This document shows, one piece after another, positions 28,290 through 39,612 of a DNA stretch of 64,000 bases. The position numbers and the translations under genes are program-made. The stretch is from contig NW_027490163.1 of the NCBI RefSeq assembly GCF_050948175.1, positions 930,001-994,000 on the forward strand. Reading direction: 5' to 3'. Numbering within the stretch: the stretch's first letter is position 1; each line of letters opens with the position of its first letter. The DNA is from Xylocopa sonorina (Eukaryota; Arthropoda; Insecta; Hymenoptera; Apidae). Under the pieces are notes generated by a model. It was not told where the DNA came from. It searched no databases and was given only the letters and a program-made list of their open reading frames with translations.

Positions 28290-30321
28290 GCGAATCTTCC
28301 TTGCTAGGAAATAGCGTTTGCAGACGTCTACGTATCTTAGTAATAGCGTTCTAATGCTACTTATATCGCCATATCACATCTCATTTATATGTTTCGTGAT
28401 AATATATAATAATCATTGCGAAGTGTCATGCATACCTCGTATTCACTTCAAAAGAATGTAAGTGCGACACTTCCATGCTAGGAAATAGCGTTTGCAGATG
28501 TCTCCGCATCGAGGCCATAGAGTTCTAATGCTTCTTAAAACGCGATATCGCATCTCATTTCTATGCTTCGTGATAAGATATAATATTCATTGCGAAGTGT
28601 CATGTATACCTCGTATTCACTTCAAAAGAATGTAAATGCGACACTTCCATGCTAGGTAATAGCGTCTGCAGATGTCTACGTGTAGAGGCAATAGAGATCT
28701 AATACTTCTTAAAGCGCGATATCGCATCTCACTTCTATGTTTCATGGTAAGATATAATATTCATTGCGAAGTGTCATGTATACCTCGTATTCAATTCAAA
28801 AAAATGTAAGTGCCACACTTCCATGCTAGGAAATAGCGTTTGCAGATGCCTACGTATCGTAGCAATAGAGTTCTAATGCTTCTTAGATCGCGATATCGCA
28901 TCTCATTTCTATGATTCGTGATAAGTTAGAATATTCATACAGAAGTGTCATGTATACCTCGAATTCTCTTCAAAAGAATGTAAATGCGACACTTCCTTCC
29001 TAGGAAATAGCGTCTTCGGATGTTTACGTATCGTAGCAATACAGTTTTAAGCTACTTAAATCGCGATATCGCATCACACTTCTATGTTACATGATAAGAT
29101 ATAATGTTCAGTGCGAAGTGTTCCGTATACCTCGTATTCACTTCAAAGGAATGCAAATGCGAATCTTCCTTGCTAGGAAATAGCGTTTGCAGATGTCTAC
29201 GTATCGTAGCAATAGAGTTCTAATACTACTTAAATCGCGATATCGCATCTCACTTCTATATTTCGTGATAAGATATAATATTCATTGCGAAGTGTCATGT
29301 ATACCTCGTATTCACTTCAAAAGAATGTAAGTGCGACACTTCCATGCTAGGAAATAGCGTTTGCAGATGTCTCCGCATCGAGGCCATAGAGTTCTAATGC
29401 TTCTTAAAACGCGATATCGCATCTCATTTCTATGCTTCGTGATAAGATATAATATTCATTGCGAAGTGTCATGTATACCTCGTATTCACTTCAAAAGAAT
29501 GTAAATGCGACACTTCCATGCTAGGTAATAGCGTCTGCAGATGTCTACGTGTAGAGGCAATAGAGATCTCATACTTCTTAAAGCGCGATATCGCATCTCA
29601 CTTCTATGTTTCATGGTAAGATATAATATTCATTGCGAAGTGTCATGTATACCTCGTATTCACTTCAGAAAAATGTAAGTGCCACACTTCCATGCTAGGA
29701 AATAGCGTTTGCAGATGCCTACGTATCGTAGCAATAGAGTTCTAATGCTTCTTAGATCGCGATATCGCATCTCATTTCTATGATTCGAGATAAGTTAGAA
29801 TATTCATACAGAAGTGTCATGTATACCTCGAATTCACTTCAAAAGAATGTAAATGCGACATTTCCTTCCTAGGAAATAGCGTCTTCAGATGTTTACGTAT
29901 CGTAGCAATACAGTTTTAAGCTACTTAAATCGCGATATCGCATCTCACTTCTATGTTACATGATAAGATATAATGTTCAGTGCGAAGTGTTCCGTATACC
30001 TCGTATTCACTTCAAAGGAAGGTAAATGCGAATCTTCCTTGCTAGGAAATAGCGTTTGCAGATGTCTACGTATCGTAGCAATAGAGTTCTAATACTACTT
30101 AAATCGCGATATCGCATCTCACTTCTATATATCGTGATAAGATATAATATTCATTGCGAAGTGTCATGTATACCTCGTATTCACTTCAAAAGAATGTAAG
30201 TGCGACACTTCCATGCTAGGGAATAGCGTTTGCGGATGTCTCCGCACCGAGGCCATAGAGTTTTAACGCTTCTTACAACGCGATATCACAACTCTCTTCT
30301 ATGTTTCATGATAAGACATAA
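28290..30321 (+). repeat. Higher-order repeat S, second cluster, running into the gap
   Basis: Units start at 28653 and 29522 (869 bp apart) with the same GTAGAGGCAATAGAGATC monomer as the 21-23.9 kb cluster. The flanking monomers also match (TTTCATGATGAG and CAGACGTCTACGTATC). The block therefore looks like a ~2-kb duplication about 6.4 kb away, and is cut by the scaffold gap. Confidence 0.75.
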
Positions 30322-30421
30322 NNNNNNNNNNNNNNNNNNNNNNNNNNNNNNNNNNNNNNNNNNNNNNNNNNNNNNNNNNNNNNNNNNNNNNNNNNNNNNN
30401 NNNNNNNNNNNNNNNNNNNNN
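30322..30421. other. Assembly gap (100 N)
   Basis: Exactly 100 N, the conventional length for a gap of unknown size. The satellite is in forward orientation up to the gap and in reverse orientation immediately after it. Neither the true distance nor the relative orientation of the two sides can be trusted from this sequence. Confidence 0.99.
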
Positions 30422-30748
30422 TGCAGACGCTATTTCCTAGCATGGAAGTGTCGCAGTTTCATTCTTTTGTAGTGAATGCGAGGTATACATGACACTTCGC
30501 AATTAATATTATAACTTATCACGAAACATACAATTGAGATGCGATATCGCGATTTAACACGTTCACGCCGGGGCGAAAATCTACGTTTCTCCGCGTGAGG
30601 CGGGACTGTCTTATCGCGTTAAGCTTCGTGGGGCGGGGCAATATCGTTGCGAATTTGAACTCGCTTATTGCGAAGGTAAAATTATCTTTTCTTCTACAGA
30701 GGCGGTTAGAATATATTTCAATTTTTGCCCTTATAAATAATAGATAAA

Positions 30749-30850
30749 ATGAATCTGGAGGAAAGTGGTTCGTCTGAAGAAACGACTAACTTTCTGAAAA
30801 CGCGTGACCCACCGGTGGGTCACGCCGCCCCACGGAGCAGTCAAGTGTGA
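30749..30850 (+). pseudogene. Possible residual 5' end of a transposase ORF in MITE copy 1
   Basis: A 33-codon frame starts at ATG 30749, just downstream of a TATAAATA motif (about 30732-30739), and ends at TGA 30848-30850. The first ~18 residues (MNLEESGSSEETTNF...) are acidic and serine/threonine-rich. The remainder is the palindromic subrepeat translated. An acidic N-terminus is common in piggyBac transposases, so this may be what is left of the parent element's start after internal deletion. That is inference; the frame is too short to recognise by sequence and is probably not functional. Confidence 0.35.
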
Positions 30851-30909
30851 CCCACCGGTGGGTCACGCCGCCCCACGGAACAGTCAAGTGTGACCCACCG
30901 GTGGGTCAC
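30804..30909. repeat. Three 20-bp perfect palindromes at 43-bp spacing (MITE copy 1)
   Basis: GTGACCCACCGGTGGGTCAC equals its own reverse complement and occurs at 30804-30823, 30847-30866 and 30890-30909. The spacers are GC-rich (GCCGCCCCACGG followed by AGCAGTC or AACAGTC). The last copy abuts the 3' terminal inverted repeat. Each palindrome could extrude as a cruciform, or bind a dimeric protein such as a transposase or host factor. Confidence 0.9.
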
Positions 30910-33708
30910 GCCGGCGTGAACGTGTTAAGTAGCATTAGAACTCTATTGCTACGATACGTAGACATCTGAATACGCTATTTCCTAGCAAGGAAGTGTCGCA
31001 TTTTCATTCTTTTGAAGTGAATACGAGGTTTACATGACACTTCGGAATGAATATTATAACTTATCACGAAACATAAAAATGTGATGCGATATCGCGATCT
31101 AAGAAGCATTAGAACTCTATTGCCTCGACGCATAGACATCTGCAGACGCTATTTCCTAGCATGGAAGTGTCGCATTTTCATTCTTTTGTAGTGAATGCGA
31201 GGTATACATGACACTTCGCAATTAATAGTATAACTTATCACGAAACATAGAAATGAGATGCGATATCGCGATCTAAGGAGCATTAGAACTCTATTGCTAC
31301 GATACTTAGGCATCAGCGAACGCTATGCCCTAGAAAGGAATAGTCGCATTTACATTCTTTTGAGGTGAATACGAGGTACACATGACACTCAGCAATGAAT
31401 ATTATATCTTATCATGAAACACAGAAATGAGATGCGATATCGCGATATAAGAAGCAATAGAACTCTATTGCTACGATGCGTAGGCATCTGCAAACGCTAT
31501 TTCCTAGCAAGGAATAGTCGCATTTACATTCTTTTGAAGTGAATTCGAGGTATACATGACACTTCGCAATGAATATTATATCTTATCACGAAACATACAA
31601 TTGAGATGCGATATCGCGATTTAAGTAGCATTAGAACTCTATTGCTACGATACGTAGACATCTGAATACGCTATTTCCTAGCAAGGAAGTGTCGCATTTT
31701 CATTCTTTTGAAGTGAATACGAGGTGTACATGACACCTCGCAATGAATATTATAACATATCACGGAACATAGAAATGAGATGCGATATCGCGATCTAAGA
31801 AGCATTAGAACTCTATTGCTACGATACGTAGACATCTGCAAACGCTATTTCCTAGCAAGCAATAGTCGCATTTACGTTCTTTTGAAGTGAATTCGAGGTT
31901 TACATGACATTTCGGAATGAATATCATAACTTATCACGAAACATAGAAATGAGATGCGATATCGCGATCTAAGCAGCATTAGAAATCTATTGCTACGATA
32001 CGTAGGCATCTGCAAATGCTATTTCCTAGCAAGCAATAGTCGCATTTACATTCTTTTGAAGTGAATACGAGGTATACATGACACTTCGGAATGAATATTA
32101 TAACTTATCACGAAACATAGAAATGAGATGCGATATCGCGATCTAAGAAGCATTTGAACTCTATTGCTACGATACGTAGGCATCTGAATACCCTATTTCC
32201 TAGCAAGGAATAGTTGCATTTACATTCTCTAGAAGTGAATACGATGTATATATGACACTTCACAATGAACATTATATCTTATCATGTAACATATAAGTGA
32301 GATGCGATATCGCGTATTAAGAAGCATTAGAACCCTGTTGCCTCGATGTGGAGTTATCTGCAAACGCTATTTCCTAGCAAGCAATAGTCGCATTTACATT
32401 CTTTTGAAGTGAATTCGAGGTTTACATGACACTTCGGAATGAATATTATAACATATCACGAAACATAAAAATGAAATGCGATATCGCGTCTTAAGAAGCA
32501 TTAGGACTCTATTGCCTCAATGCGGATATATCTGCAAGGGCTATTTCCTAGCATGGAAATGTCGCATTTAGATTCCTTTGAAGTGAATTCGAGGTTTACA
32601 TGACACTTCGGAAGGAATATTATAACTTATCACGAAACATAAAAATGTGATGCGATATCGCGATCTAAGATGCATTAGAACTCTATTGCCTCGACGCATA
32701 GACATCTGCAGACGCTATTTCCTAGCATGGAAGTGTCGCATTTTTATTCTTTTGTAGTGAATGCGAGGTATACATGACACTTCGCAATTAATATTATAAC
32801 TTATCACGAAACATAGAAATGAGATGCGATATCGCGATCTAAGCAGCATTAGAAGTCTATTGCTACGATACGTAGGCATCTGCAAACGCTATTTCCTAGC
32901 AAGGAGGATTCGCATTTACATTCTTTTGAAGCGAATACGAGGTATACATGACACATCACAATGAACATTATATTTTATCATGTAACATATAAGTGAGATG
33001 CGATATCGCGTCTTAAGAAGCATTAGAACTCTATGGCCTCGATGCGGAGACATCTGCAAACGCTATTTCCTAGCAAGCAATAGTCGCATTTACATTCTTT
33101 TGAAACGAATTCGAGGTTTACATGACACTTCGGAATGAATATTATAACTTATCACGAAACATAAAAATGTGATGCGATATCGCGATCTAAGAAGCATTAG
33201 AACTCTATTGCCTCGACGCATAGACATCTGCAGACGCTATTTCCTAGCATGGAAGTGTCGCATTTTCATTCTTTTGTAGTGAATGCGAGGTATACATGAC
33301 ACTTCGCAATTAATATTATAACTTATCACGAAACATAGAAATGAGATGCGATATCGCGATCTAAGGAGCATTAGAACTCTATTGCTACGATACTTAGGCA
33401 TCTGCGAACGCTATGCCCTAGAAAGGAATAGTCGCATTTACATTCTTTTGAGGTGAATACGAGGTATACATGACACTCAGCAATGAATATTATATCTTAT
33501 CATGAAACACAGAAATGAGATGCGATATCGCGATATAAGAAGCAATAGAACTCTATTGCTACGATACGTAGGCATCTGCAAACGCTATTTCCTAGCAAGG
33601 AATAGTCGCATTTACATTCTTTTGAAGTGAATTCCAGGTATACATGACACTTCGCAATGAATATTATATCTTATCACGAAACATACAATTGAGATGCGAT
33701 ATCGCGAT

Positions 33709-34083
33709 TTAACACGTTCACGCCGGGGCGAAAATCTACGTTTCTCCGCGTGAGGCGGGACTGTCTTATCGCGTTAAGCTTCGTGGGGCGGGGCAATATC
33801 GTTGCGAATTTGAACTCGCTTATTGCGAAGGTAAAATTATCTTTTCTTCTACAGAGGCGGTTAGAATATATTTCAATTTTTGCCCTTATAAATAATAGAT
33901 AAAATGAATCTGGAGGAAAGTGGTTCGTCTGAAGAAACGACTAACTTTCTGAAAACGCGTGACCCACCGGTGGGTCACGCCGCCCCACGGAGCAGTCAAG
34001 TGTGACCCACCGGTGGGTCACGCCGCCCCACGGAACAGTCAAGTGTGACCCACCGGTGGGTCACGCCGGCGTGAACGTGTTAA
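33709..34083 (+). mobile_element. piggyBac-like MITE copy 2, with TTAA duplications
   Basis: A 367-bp element at 33713-34079, identical by eye to copy 1 and lying in the same monomer position, flanked by TTAA at 33709-33712 and 34080-34083. The flanking satellite is also the same for about 2.8 kb, so this copy arose by duplication of the surrounding HOR and not by a second transposition. The short residual frame (33904-34005) and the three palindromes (from 33959, 34002 and 34045) are all present. Confidence 0.88.
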
Positions 34084-37000
34084 GTAGCATTAGAACTCTA
34101 TTGCTACGATACGTAGACATCTGAATACGCTATTTCCTAGCAAGGAAGTGTCGCATTTTCATTCTTTTGAAGTGAATACGAGGTTTACATGACACTTCGG
34201 AATGAATATTATAACTTATCACGAAACATAAAAATGTGATGCGATATCGCGATCTAAGAAGCATTAGAACTCTATTGCCTCGACGCATAGACATCTGCAG
34301 ACGCTATTTCCTAGCATGGAAGTGTCGCATTTTCATTCTTTTGTAGTGAATGCGAGGTATACATGACACTTCGCAATTAATAGTATAACTTATCACGAAA
34401 CATAGAAATGAGATGCGATATCGCGATCTAAGGAGCATTAGAACTCTATTGCTACGATACTTAGGCATCAGCGAACGCTATGCCCTAGAAAGGAATAGTC
34501 GCATTTACATTCTTTTGAGGTGAATACGAGGTACACATGACACTCAGCAATGAATATTATATCTTATCATGAAACACAGAAATGAGATGCGATATCGCGA
34601 TATAAGAAGCAATAGAACTCTATTGCTACGATGCGTAGGCATCTGCAAACGCTATTTCCTAGCAAGGAATAGTCGCATTTACATTCTTTTGAAGTGAATT
34701 CGAGGTATACATGACACTTCGCAATGAATATTATATCTTATCACGAAACATACAATTGAGATGCGATATCGCGATTTAAGTAGCATTAGAACTCTATTGC
34801 TACGATACGTAGACATCTGAATACGCTATTTCCTAGCAAGGAAGTGTCGCATTTTCATTCTTTTGAAGTGAATACGAGGTGTACATGACACCTCGCAATG
34901 AATATTATAACATATCACGGAACATAGAAATGAGATGCGATATCGCGATCTAAGAAGCATTAGAACTCTATTGCTACGATACGTAGACATCTGCAAACGC
35001 TATTTCCTAGCAAGCAATAGTCGCATTTACGTTCTTTTGAAGTGAATTCGAGGTTTACATGACATTTCGGAATGAATATCATAACTTATCACGAAACATA
35101 GAAATGAGATGCGATATCGCGATCTAAGCAGCATTAGAAATCTATTGCTACGATACGTAGGCATCTGCAAATGCTATTTCCTAGCAAGCAATAGTCGCAT
35201 TTACATTCTTTTGAAGTGAATACGAGGTATACATGACACTTCGGAATGAATATTATAACTTATCACGAAACATAGAAATGAGATGCGATATCGCGATCTA
35301 AGAAGCATTTGAACTCTATTGCTACGATACGTAGGCATCTGAATACCCTATTTCCTAGCAAGGAATAGTTGCATTTACATTCTCTAGAAGTGAATACGAT
35401 GTATATATGACACTTCACAATGAACATTATATCTTATCATGTAACATATAAGTGAGATGCGATATCGCGTATTAAGAAGCATTAGAACCCTGTTGCCTCG
35501 ATGTGGAGTTATCTGCAAACGCTATTTCCTAGCAAGCAATAGTCGCATTTACATTCTTTTGAAGTGAATTCGAGGTTTACATGACACTTCGGAATGAATA
35601 TTATAACATATCACGAAACATAAAAATGAAATGCGATATCGCGTCTTAAGAAGCATTAGGACTCTATTGCCTCAATGCGGATATATCTGCAAGGGCTATT
35701 TCCTAGCATGGAAATGTCGCATTTAGATTCCTTTGAAGTGAATTCGAGGTTTACATGACACTTCGGAAGGAATATTATAACTTATCACGAAACATAAAAA
35801 TGTGATGCGATATCGCGATCTAAGATGCATTAGAACTCTATTGCCTCGACGCATAGACATCTGCAGACGCTATTTCCTAGCATGGAAGTGTCGCATTTTC
35901 ATTCTTTTGTAGTGAATGCGAGGTATACATGACACTTCGCAATTAATATTATAACTTATCACGAAACATAGAAATGAGATGCGATATCGCGATCTAAGCA
36001 GCATTAGAAGTCTATTGCTACGATACGTAGGCATCTGCAAACGCTATTTCCTAGCAACGAGGATTCGCATTTACATTCTTTTGAAGCGAATACGAGGTAT
36101 ACATGACACTTCACAATGAACATTATATTTTATCATGTAACATATAAGTGAGATGCGATATCGCGTCTTAAGAAGCATTAGAACTCTATGGCCTCGATGC
36201 GGAGACATCTGCAAACGCTATTTCCTAGCAAGCAATAGTCGCATTTACATTCTTTTGAAATGAATTAGAGGTTTACATGACACTTCGGAATGAATATTAT
36301 AACTTATCACGAAACATAAAAATGTGATGCGATATCGCGATCTAAGAAGCATTAGAACTCTATTGCCTCGACGCATAGACATCTGCAGACGCTATTTCCT
36401 AGCATGGAAGTGTCGCATTTTCATTCTTTTGTAGTGAATGCGAGGTATACATGACACTTCGCAATTAATATTATAACTTATCACGAAACATAGAAATGAG
36501 ATGCGATATCGCGATCTAAGGAGCATTAGAACTCTATTGCTACGATACTTAGGCATCTGCGAACGCTATGCCCTAGAAAGGAATAGTCGCATTTACATTC
36601 TTTTGAGGTGAATACGAGGTATACATGACACTCAGCAATGAATATTATATCTTATCATGAAACACAGAAATGAGATGCGATATCGCGATATAAGAAGCAA
36701 TAGAACTCTATTGCTACGATACGTAGGCATCTGCAAACGCTATTTCCTAGCAAGGAATAGTCGCATTTACATTCTTTTGAAGTGAATTCGAGGTATACAT
36801 GACACTTCGCAATGAATATTATATCTTATCACGAAGCATACAATTGAGATGCGATATCGCGATTTAAGTAGCATTAGAACTCTATTGCTACGATACGTAG
36901 ACATCTGAATACGCTATTTCCGAGCAAGGAAGTGTTGCACTTACATTCGTTTGGAGAGAATACGAGGTATACATGGCACTTCGCAATGAATATTATATCT

Positions 37001-38046
37001 TATCATGAAGCATAGAAATGAGATGCGATATCGACTTTTGAGAAGCATTGGAACTCTATTGCTACGATACGTAGACATCTGCGAACGCTATTTCCGAGCA
37101 AGGAAGATTCGCATTTACATGCTTTTGAAGAGAATACGAGGTATACATGACACTTCGCAAAGAACATTATATCTTATCACGAAACATAGAAGAGTGATGC
37201 GATATCGCGATCTAAGTAGCATTAGAACTATATTGCTACGATACGTAGACATCTGCAAACGCTATTCCCTAGCATGCAATAGTCGCATTTAGTTTCTTTT
37301 GAAGTGAATACGAGGTGTACATGACACTTCGCAATGAATATTATATCTTATCAGGAAACATAGAAATGAGATGCGATATCGCGTTTTGAGAAGCATTAGA
37401 ACTCTATTGCTACGATACGTAGACATCTGCTAACGCTATTTCCTAGCAAGCAATAGTCGCACTTACATGCTTTTGAAGTGAATTCGAGGTTTACATGACA
37501 CTTCGGAATGAATATTATAACTTATCATGAAACATAGAAGAGAGATGCGATATCGCGTTTTAAGAAGCATTAGAACTCTATGGCATCGATGCGGAGACAC
37601 CAGCAAACGCTATTTCCTGGCATGGAAGTGTGGCACTTACAATCTTTTGAAGTGAATACAAGGTGTACATGACACTTCGCAATGAATATTATATCTTATC
37701 ATGAAACATAGAAGTGAGATGCGATATCGCGTTTTAAGAAGCATTAGAACTCTATGGCCTCGACGCGGACACATCTGCAGACGCTATTTCCTAGCCTCGA
37801 AGTGTCGCATTTACATTCTTCTGAAGTGAATACGAGCTGTACATGACACTTCGCAATGAATATCATATCTTATCATGAAACGTAGAGGAGAGATGCAATA
37901 TCGCGTTTTAAGAAGCATTAGAACTCTATGGCCTCGATGCGGACACATCTGCAGACGCTATTTCCTAGCCTCGAAGTGTCGCATTTACATTCTTTTGAAG
38001 TGAATACGAGTTATACATGACACTTCGCAATGAATATTATATCTTA

Positions 38047-39606
38047 TGTAACGTCTCGCGTATTGCCTTCCATTCCCCAGCGCCTCCCACAGCATCCGGC
38101 AGCGACGTACTCACCGTCAGCAGCACCTAAGTACACGGGACGAGCGCCATCACAACCAAACATACACCACGTCCGCCGAGCCAAGGCTGCTATCAAGGTA
38201 CGAAGATCTAGGAGTTCGACCGATCGACCGTGTGACAACGTGCAGCATTTCCAAAGCCAGGAAAGATGCAGCATCCAACCAGACGACTGGACCACTGGGC
38301 ACAACAGCGAATCACCTACACCATTACAGGGTTATTCCTATTTCCAAAGTATATATTCGTAAATCGTTTTCTAGATCTAAGTACTCGACACATACATTGT
38401 ACATACGCAGACAACACACACATAGTTTCTAAGATCAATGTAAATATCCATAATTATAAGTTGCGATACGCTCGAGCGGGCGTCCGACGCGTGCGGCTCA
38501 CGCGTAACGCGAGCCGCGCCCCACTCCGACCGGCCGCCCCACTGCGCGGGCCGAGCGGCCACCCCACTCCGGGCTCCAGCGACTCGCGCGCCACGCGACC
38601 TAAGGAGGTCGCGGACCCGCGATCGGAGAGTCAGTCTTCTCCGAGCTTCGTTCCAAGCTGATCATCAGACAGCTCTAATCCACCTTAGTCAGAGGTGTTC
38701 GTAATTCTATTCTAAATTCAAGTTCAATTCCAATCATAGAGTCTAGTTCTAACTCCAATTCTAAACAATTAAGTCTACTTTTAACTTAGTCTTAGGGAAA
38801 GTACAGTGTAAGCTTAGGATTAACTTAGAATATACTTTGATTTTACCTCCTAACTACTAGTTCAGTTATTGATAATTTCCATTAACTTCGTTCTTATCCT
38901 ACGAGTTCTTCCACGAGCCAACGCGTGGACATTCTACATTCAATCCAATCGTTAGTCGATCATTGGTAATCAGCTGGTTAGAGCGGACCGCCGCTTAGCT
39001 TCGCTGACCCATACGTGAGACTGCGTGCAGATAACGTCGACATTTCACTCTCTGGACCGACAGGCTAGAGCGGACCGCCGCTTACCCGAGTCGTATCTAG
39101 TCTGCTGAAATTAGACGCGAATGTGCAGTAATTCGAAGCGAAAGGCTCGACGTGCGGGAAGGAAGAACTTCCTACGCCGTCTCGTACGTGAATACGTGGG
39201 CACCAAAGCCTTACCGTCGATCTGTGCATCCGCCACCGTCCTCGTGGCTTCTCAACGTTCCACGCCGACAACCTTATCCGATACAGGGAAGCCGAACATT
39301 GCTGAATCCCCGCAACGCTGGGCGCTCATTCCTTTGGACATTCAGCCTCGCAGTCCTTACGCAGCATCGATACCAGACTACGATCCACGGAAGCAGAGAT
39401 ATCTCTGGAAAGAATATTGATTTGTTCGCTATCAAGACGGCAAAGGTAGGATTTTTCCACATTTACCGCGTTAGCGTGTTCGTAAAAGCGTTCGTTGTCC
39501 CACGGAAGGAACCCGGCATTAGTCGCAATTAAGCGAGCCGTTTCCGCGAATTGGCTGCGTGTCGCCTCCGAGTAAAACGGAAATTTTCCACCCTCGTGAC
39601 GTGACA
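38047..39606 (+). repeat. 5' LTR of retrotransposon copy 1
   Basis: It is 1560 bp, begins TGTAACG and ends CGTGACA, so it has TG...CA ends with a short imperfect inverted repeat. It is identical as read to the 3' LTR at 45402-46961. The first 316 bp are the same sequence that encodes the pol C-terminus in the 3' LTR. A CpG-rich stretch at ~38460-38630 holds a hairpin (GCGGCTC 38493-38499 with GAGCCGC 38511-38517). A 19-bp direct repeat, TAGAGCGGACCGCCGCTTA, lies at 38979-38997 and 39066-39084. I could not identify a convincing TATA box or AATAAA signal, so the U3/R/U5 limits are unknown. Confidence 0.96.
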
Positions 39607-39612
39607 CAAAAT

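Larger units (their letters stand above)
1..30321 (+). repeat. ~174-bp satellite array, left arm
   Basis: Continuous head-to-tail tandem array. The monomer-start motif TAGGAAATAG recurs at 1, 175, 349, 523 and 697, giving a period of 174 bp and about 174 monomers. In order, a monomer has CTAGGAAATAGCG, then GCAGATGTCTACG and TATCGTAGC, then TTCTAATGCTTCTTAAA, the palindrome GCGATATCGC, GTGATAAGATATAATATTC, GCGAAGTGTCATGTATACC, and AAAAGAATGTAAATGCGAC. Monomers differ by point changes and small indels, and several share diagnostic variants that define higher-order repeats. I see no mobile element or gene anywhere in this 30 kb. The length is near that of one nucleosome plus linker, typical of centromeric satellites, but the centromere assignment is inference. 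The strand is the orientation in which CTAGGAAATAG reads forward. Confidence 0.97.
30554..30928 (+). mobile_element. piggyBac-like MITE copy 1, with TTAA duplications
   Basis: A 367-bp insertion (30558-30924) flanked by TTAA on both sides (30554-30557, 30925-30928). It interrupts a satellite monomer that reads GATTTAAGTAGC when empty. Terminal inverted repeats are 14 bp, CACGTTCACGCCGG. A TTAA target is the hallmark of the piggyBac superfamily. There is no transposase, so this is a non-autonomous element. Its 3' third holds three copies of a perfect 20-bp palindrome at a 43-bp spacing. Strand is set by the short residual reading frame at 30749. Confidence 0.88.
30554..36864 (-). repeat. 3155-bp higher-order repeat containing the MITE, two tandem copies
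   Basis: The stretch from the MITE at 30558 to the next MITE at 33713 is 3155 bp, which equals 16 monomers x 174 plus the 367-bp MITE plus one 4-bp TTAA. The second copy runs from 33713 to about 36864, where the same monomer occurs again but without a MITE (GATTTAAGTAGC near 36862). The copies differ at a few sites: ATTTTTATTC against ATTTTCATTC, CACATCACAATG against CACTTCACAATG, and GAAACGAATTCG against GAAATGAATTAG. They are thus not an exact assembly duplicate. Confidence 0.85.
30422..38046 (-). repeat. 174-bp satellite array, right arm segment 1 (inverted)
   Basis: The same monomer as the left arm, read as its reverse complement: CGCTATTTCCTAG, GAAGTGTCGCATTTAC, GGTATACATGACACTTCGC, GCGATATCGC, AAGCATTAGAACTCTATTGC. 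It holds about 40 monomers after removing two 367-bp MITE copies. Sub-variants found in the left arm also occur here, for example the monomer with GCGAAGTGTCATG preceded by ATATTAATT near 5313. The two arms therefore belong to one family. Confidence 0.96.

Noticed and set aside
1..30321. CRISPR or other spacer-repeat array
   Set aside because: The 174-bp units are contiguous and similar throughout, without unique spacers. The context is eukaryotic satellite.
1..30321. Canonical CENP-B box in the monomer
   Set aside because: TTTCGTGATAAG superficially resembles the TTCG core, but the downstream A and CGGG positions are not met.
30230..30472. 80-codon frame across the N gap
   Set aside because: It contains ~34 unknown residues and joins satellite of opposite orientations, so it is an artefact.
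37005..37292. 95-codon frame in satellite, recurring at 49576-49863 and 51663-51950
   Set aside because: It spans more than one 174-bp monomer, and 174 is divisible by 3, so a stop-free phase repeats. The composition is that of translated satellite.
38030..38362. 110-codon frame starting in satellite and entering the 5' LTR (similar at 53329-53688)
   Set aside because: It is the pol C-terminal tail encoded by the LTR, joined by chance to a satellite ATG. It depends on the insertion site.
38266..39532. Several 60-131 codon frames within the LTRs on both strands
   Set aside because: They overlap each other in different frames, lack recognisable domains, and recur simply because the LTR is repeated. 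None shows a convincing start context or homology.
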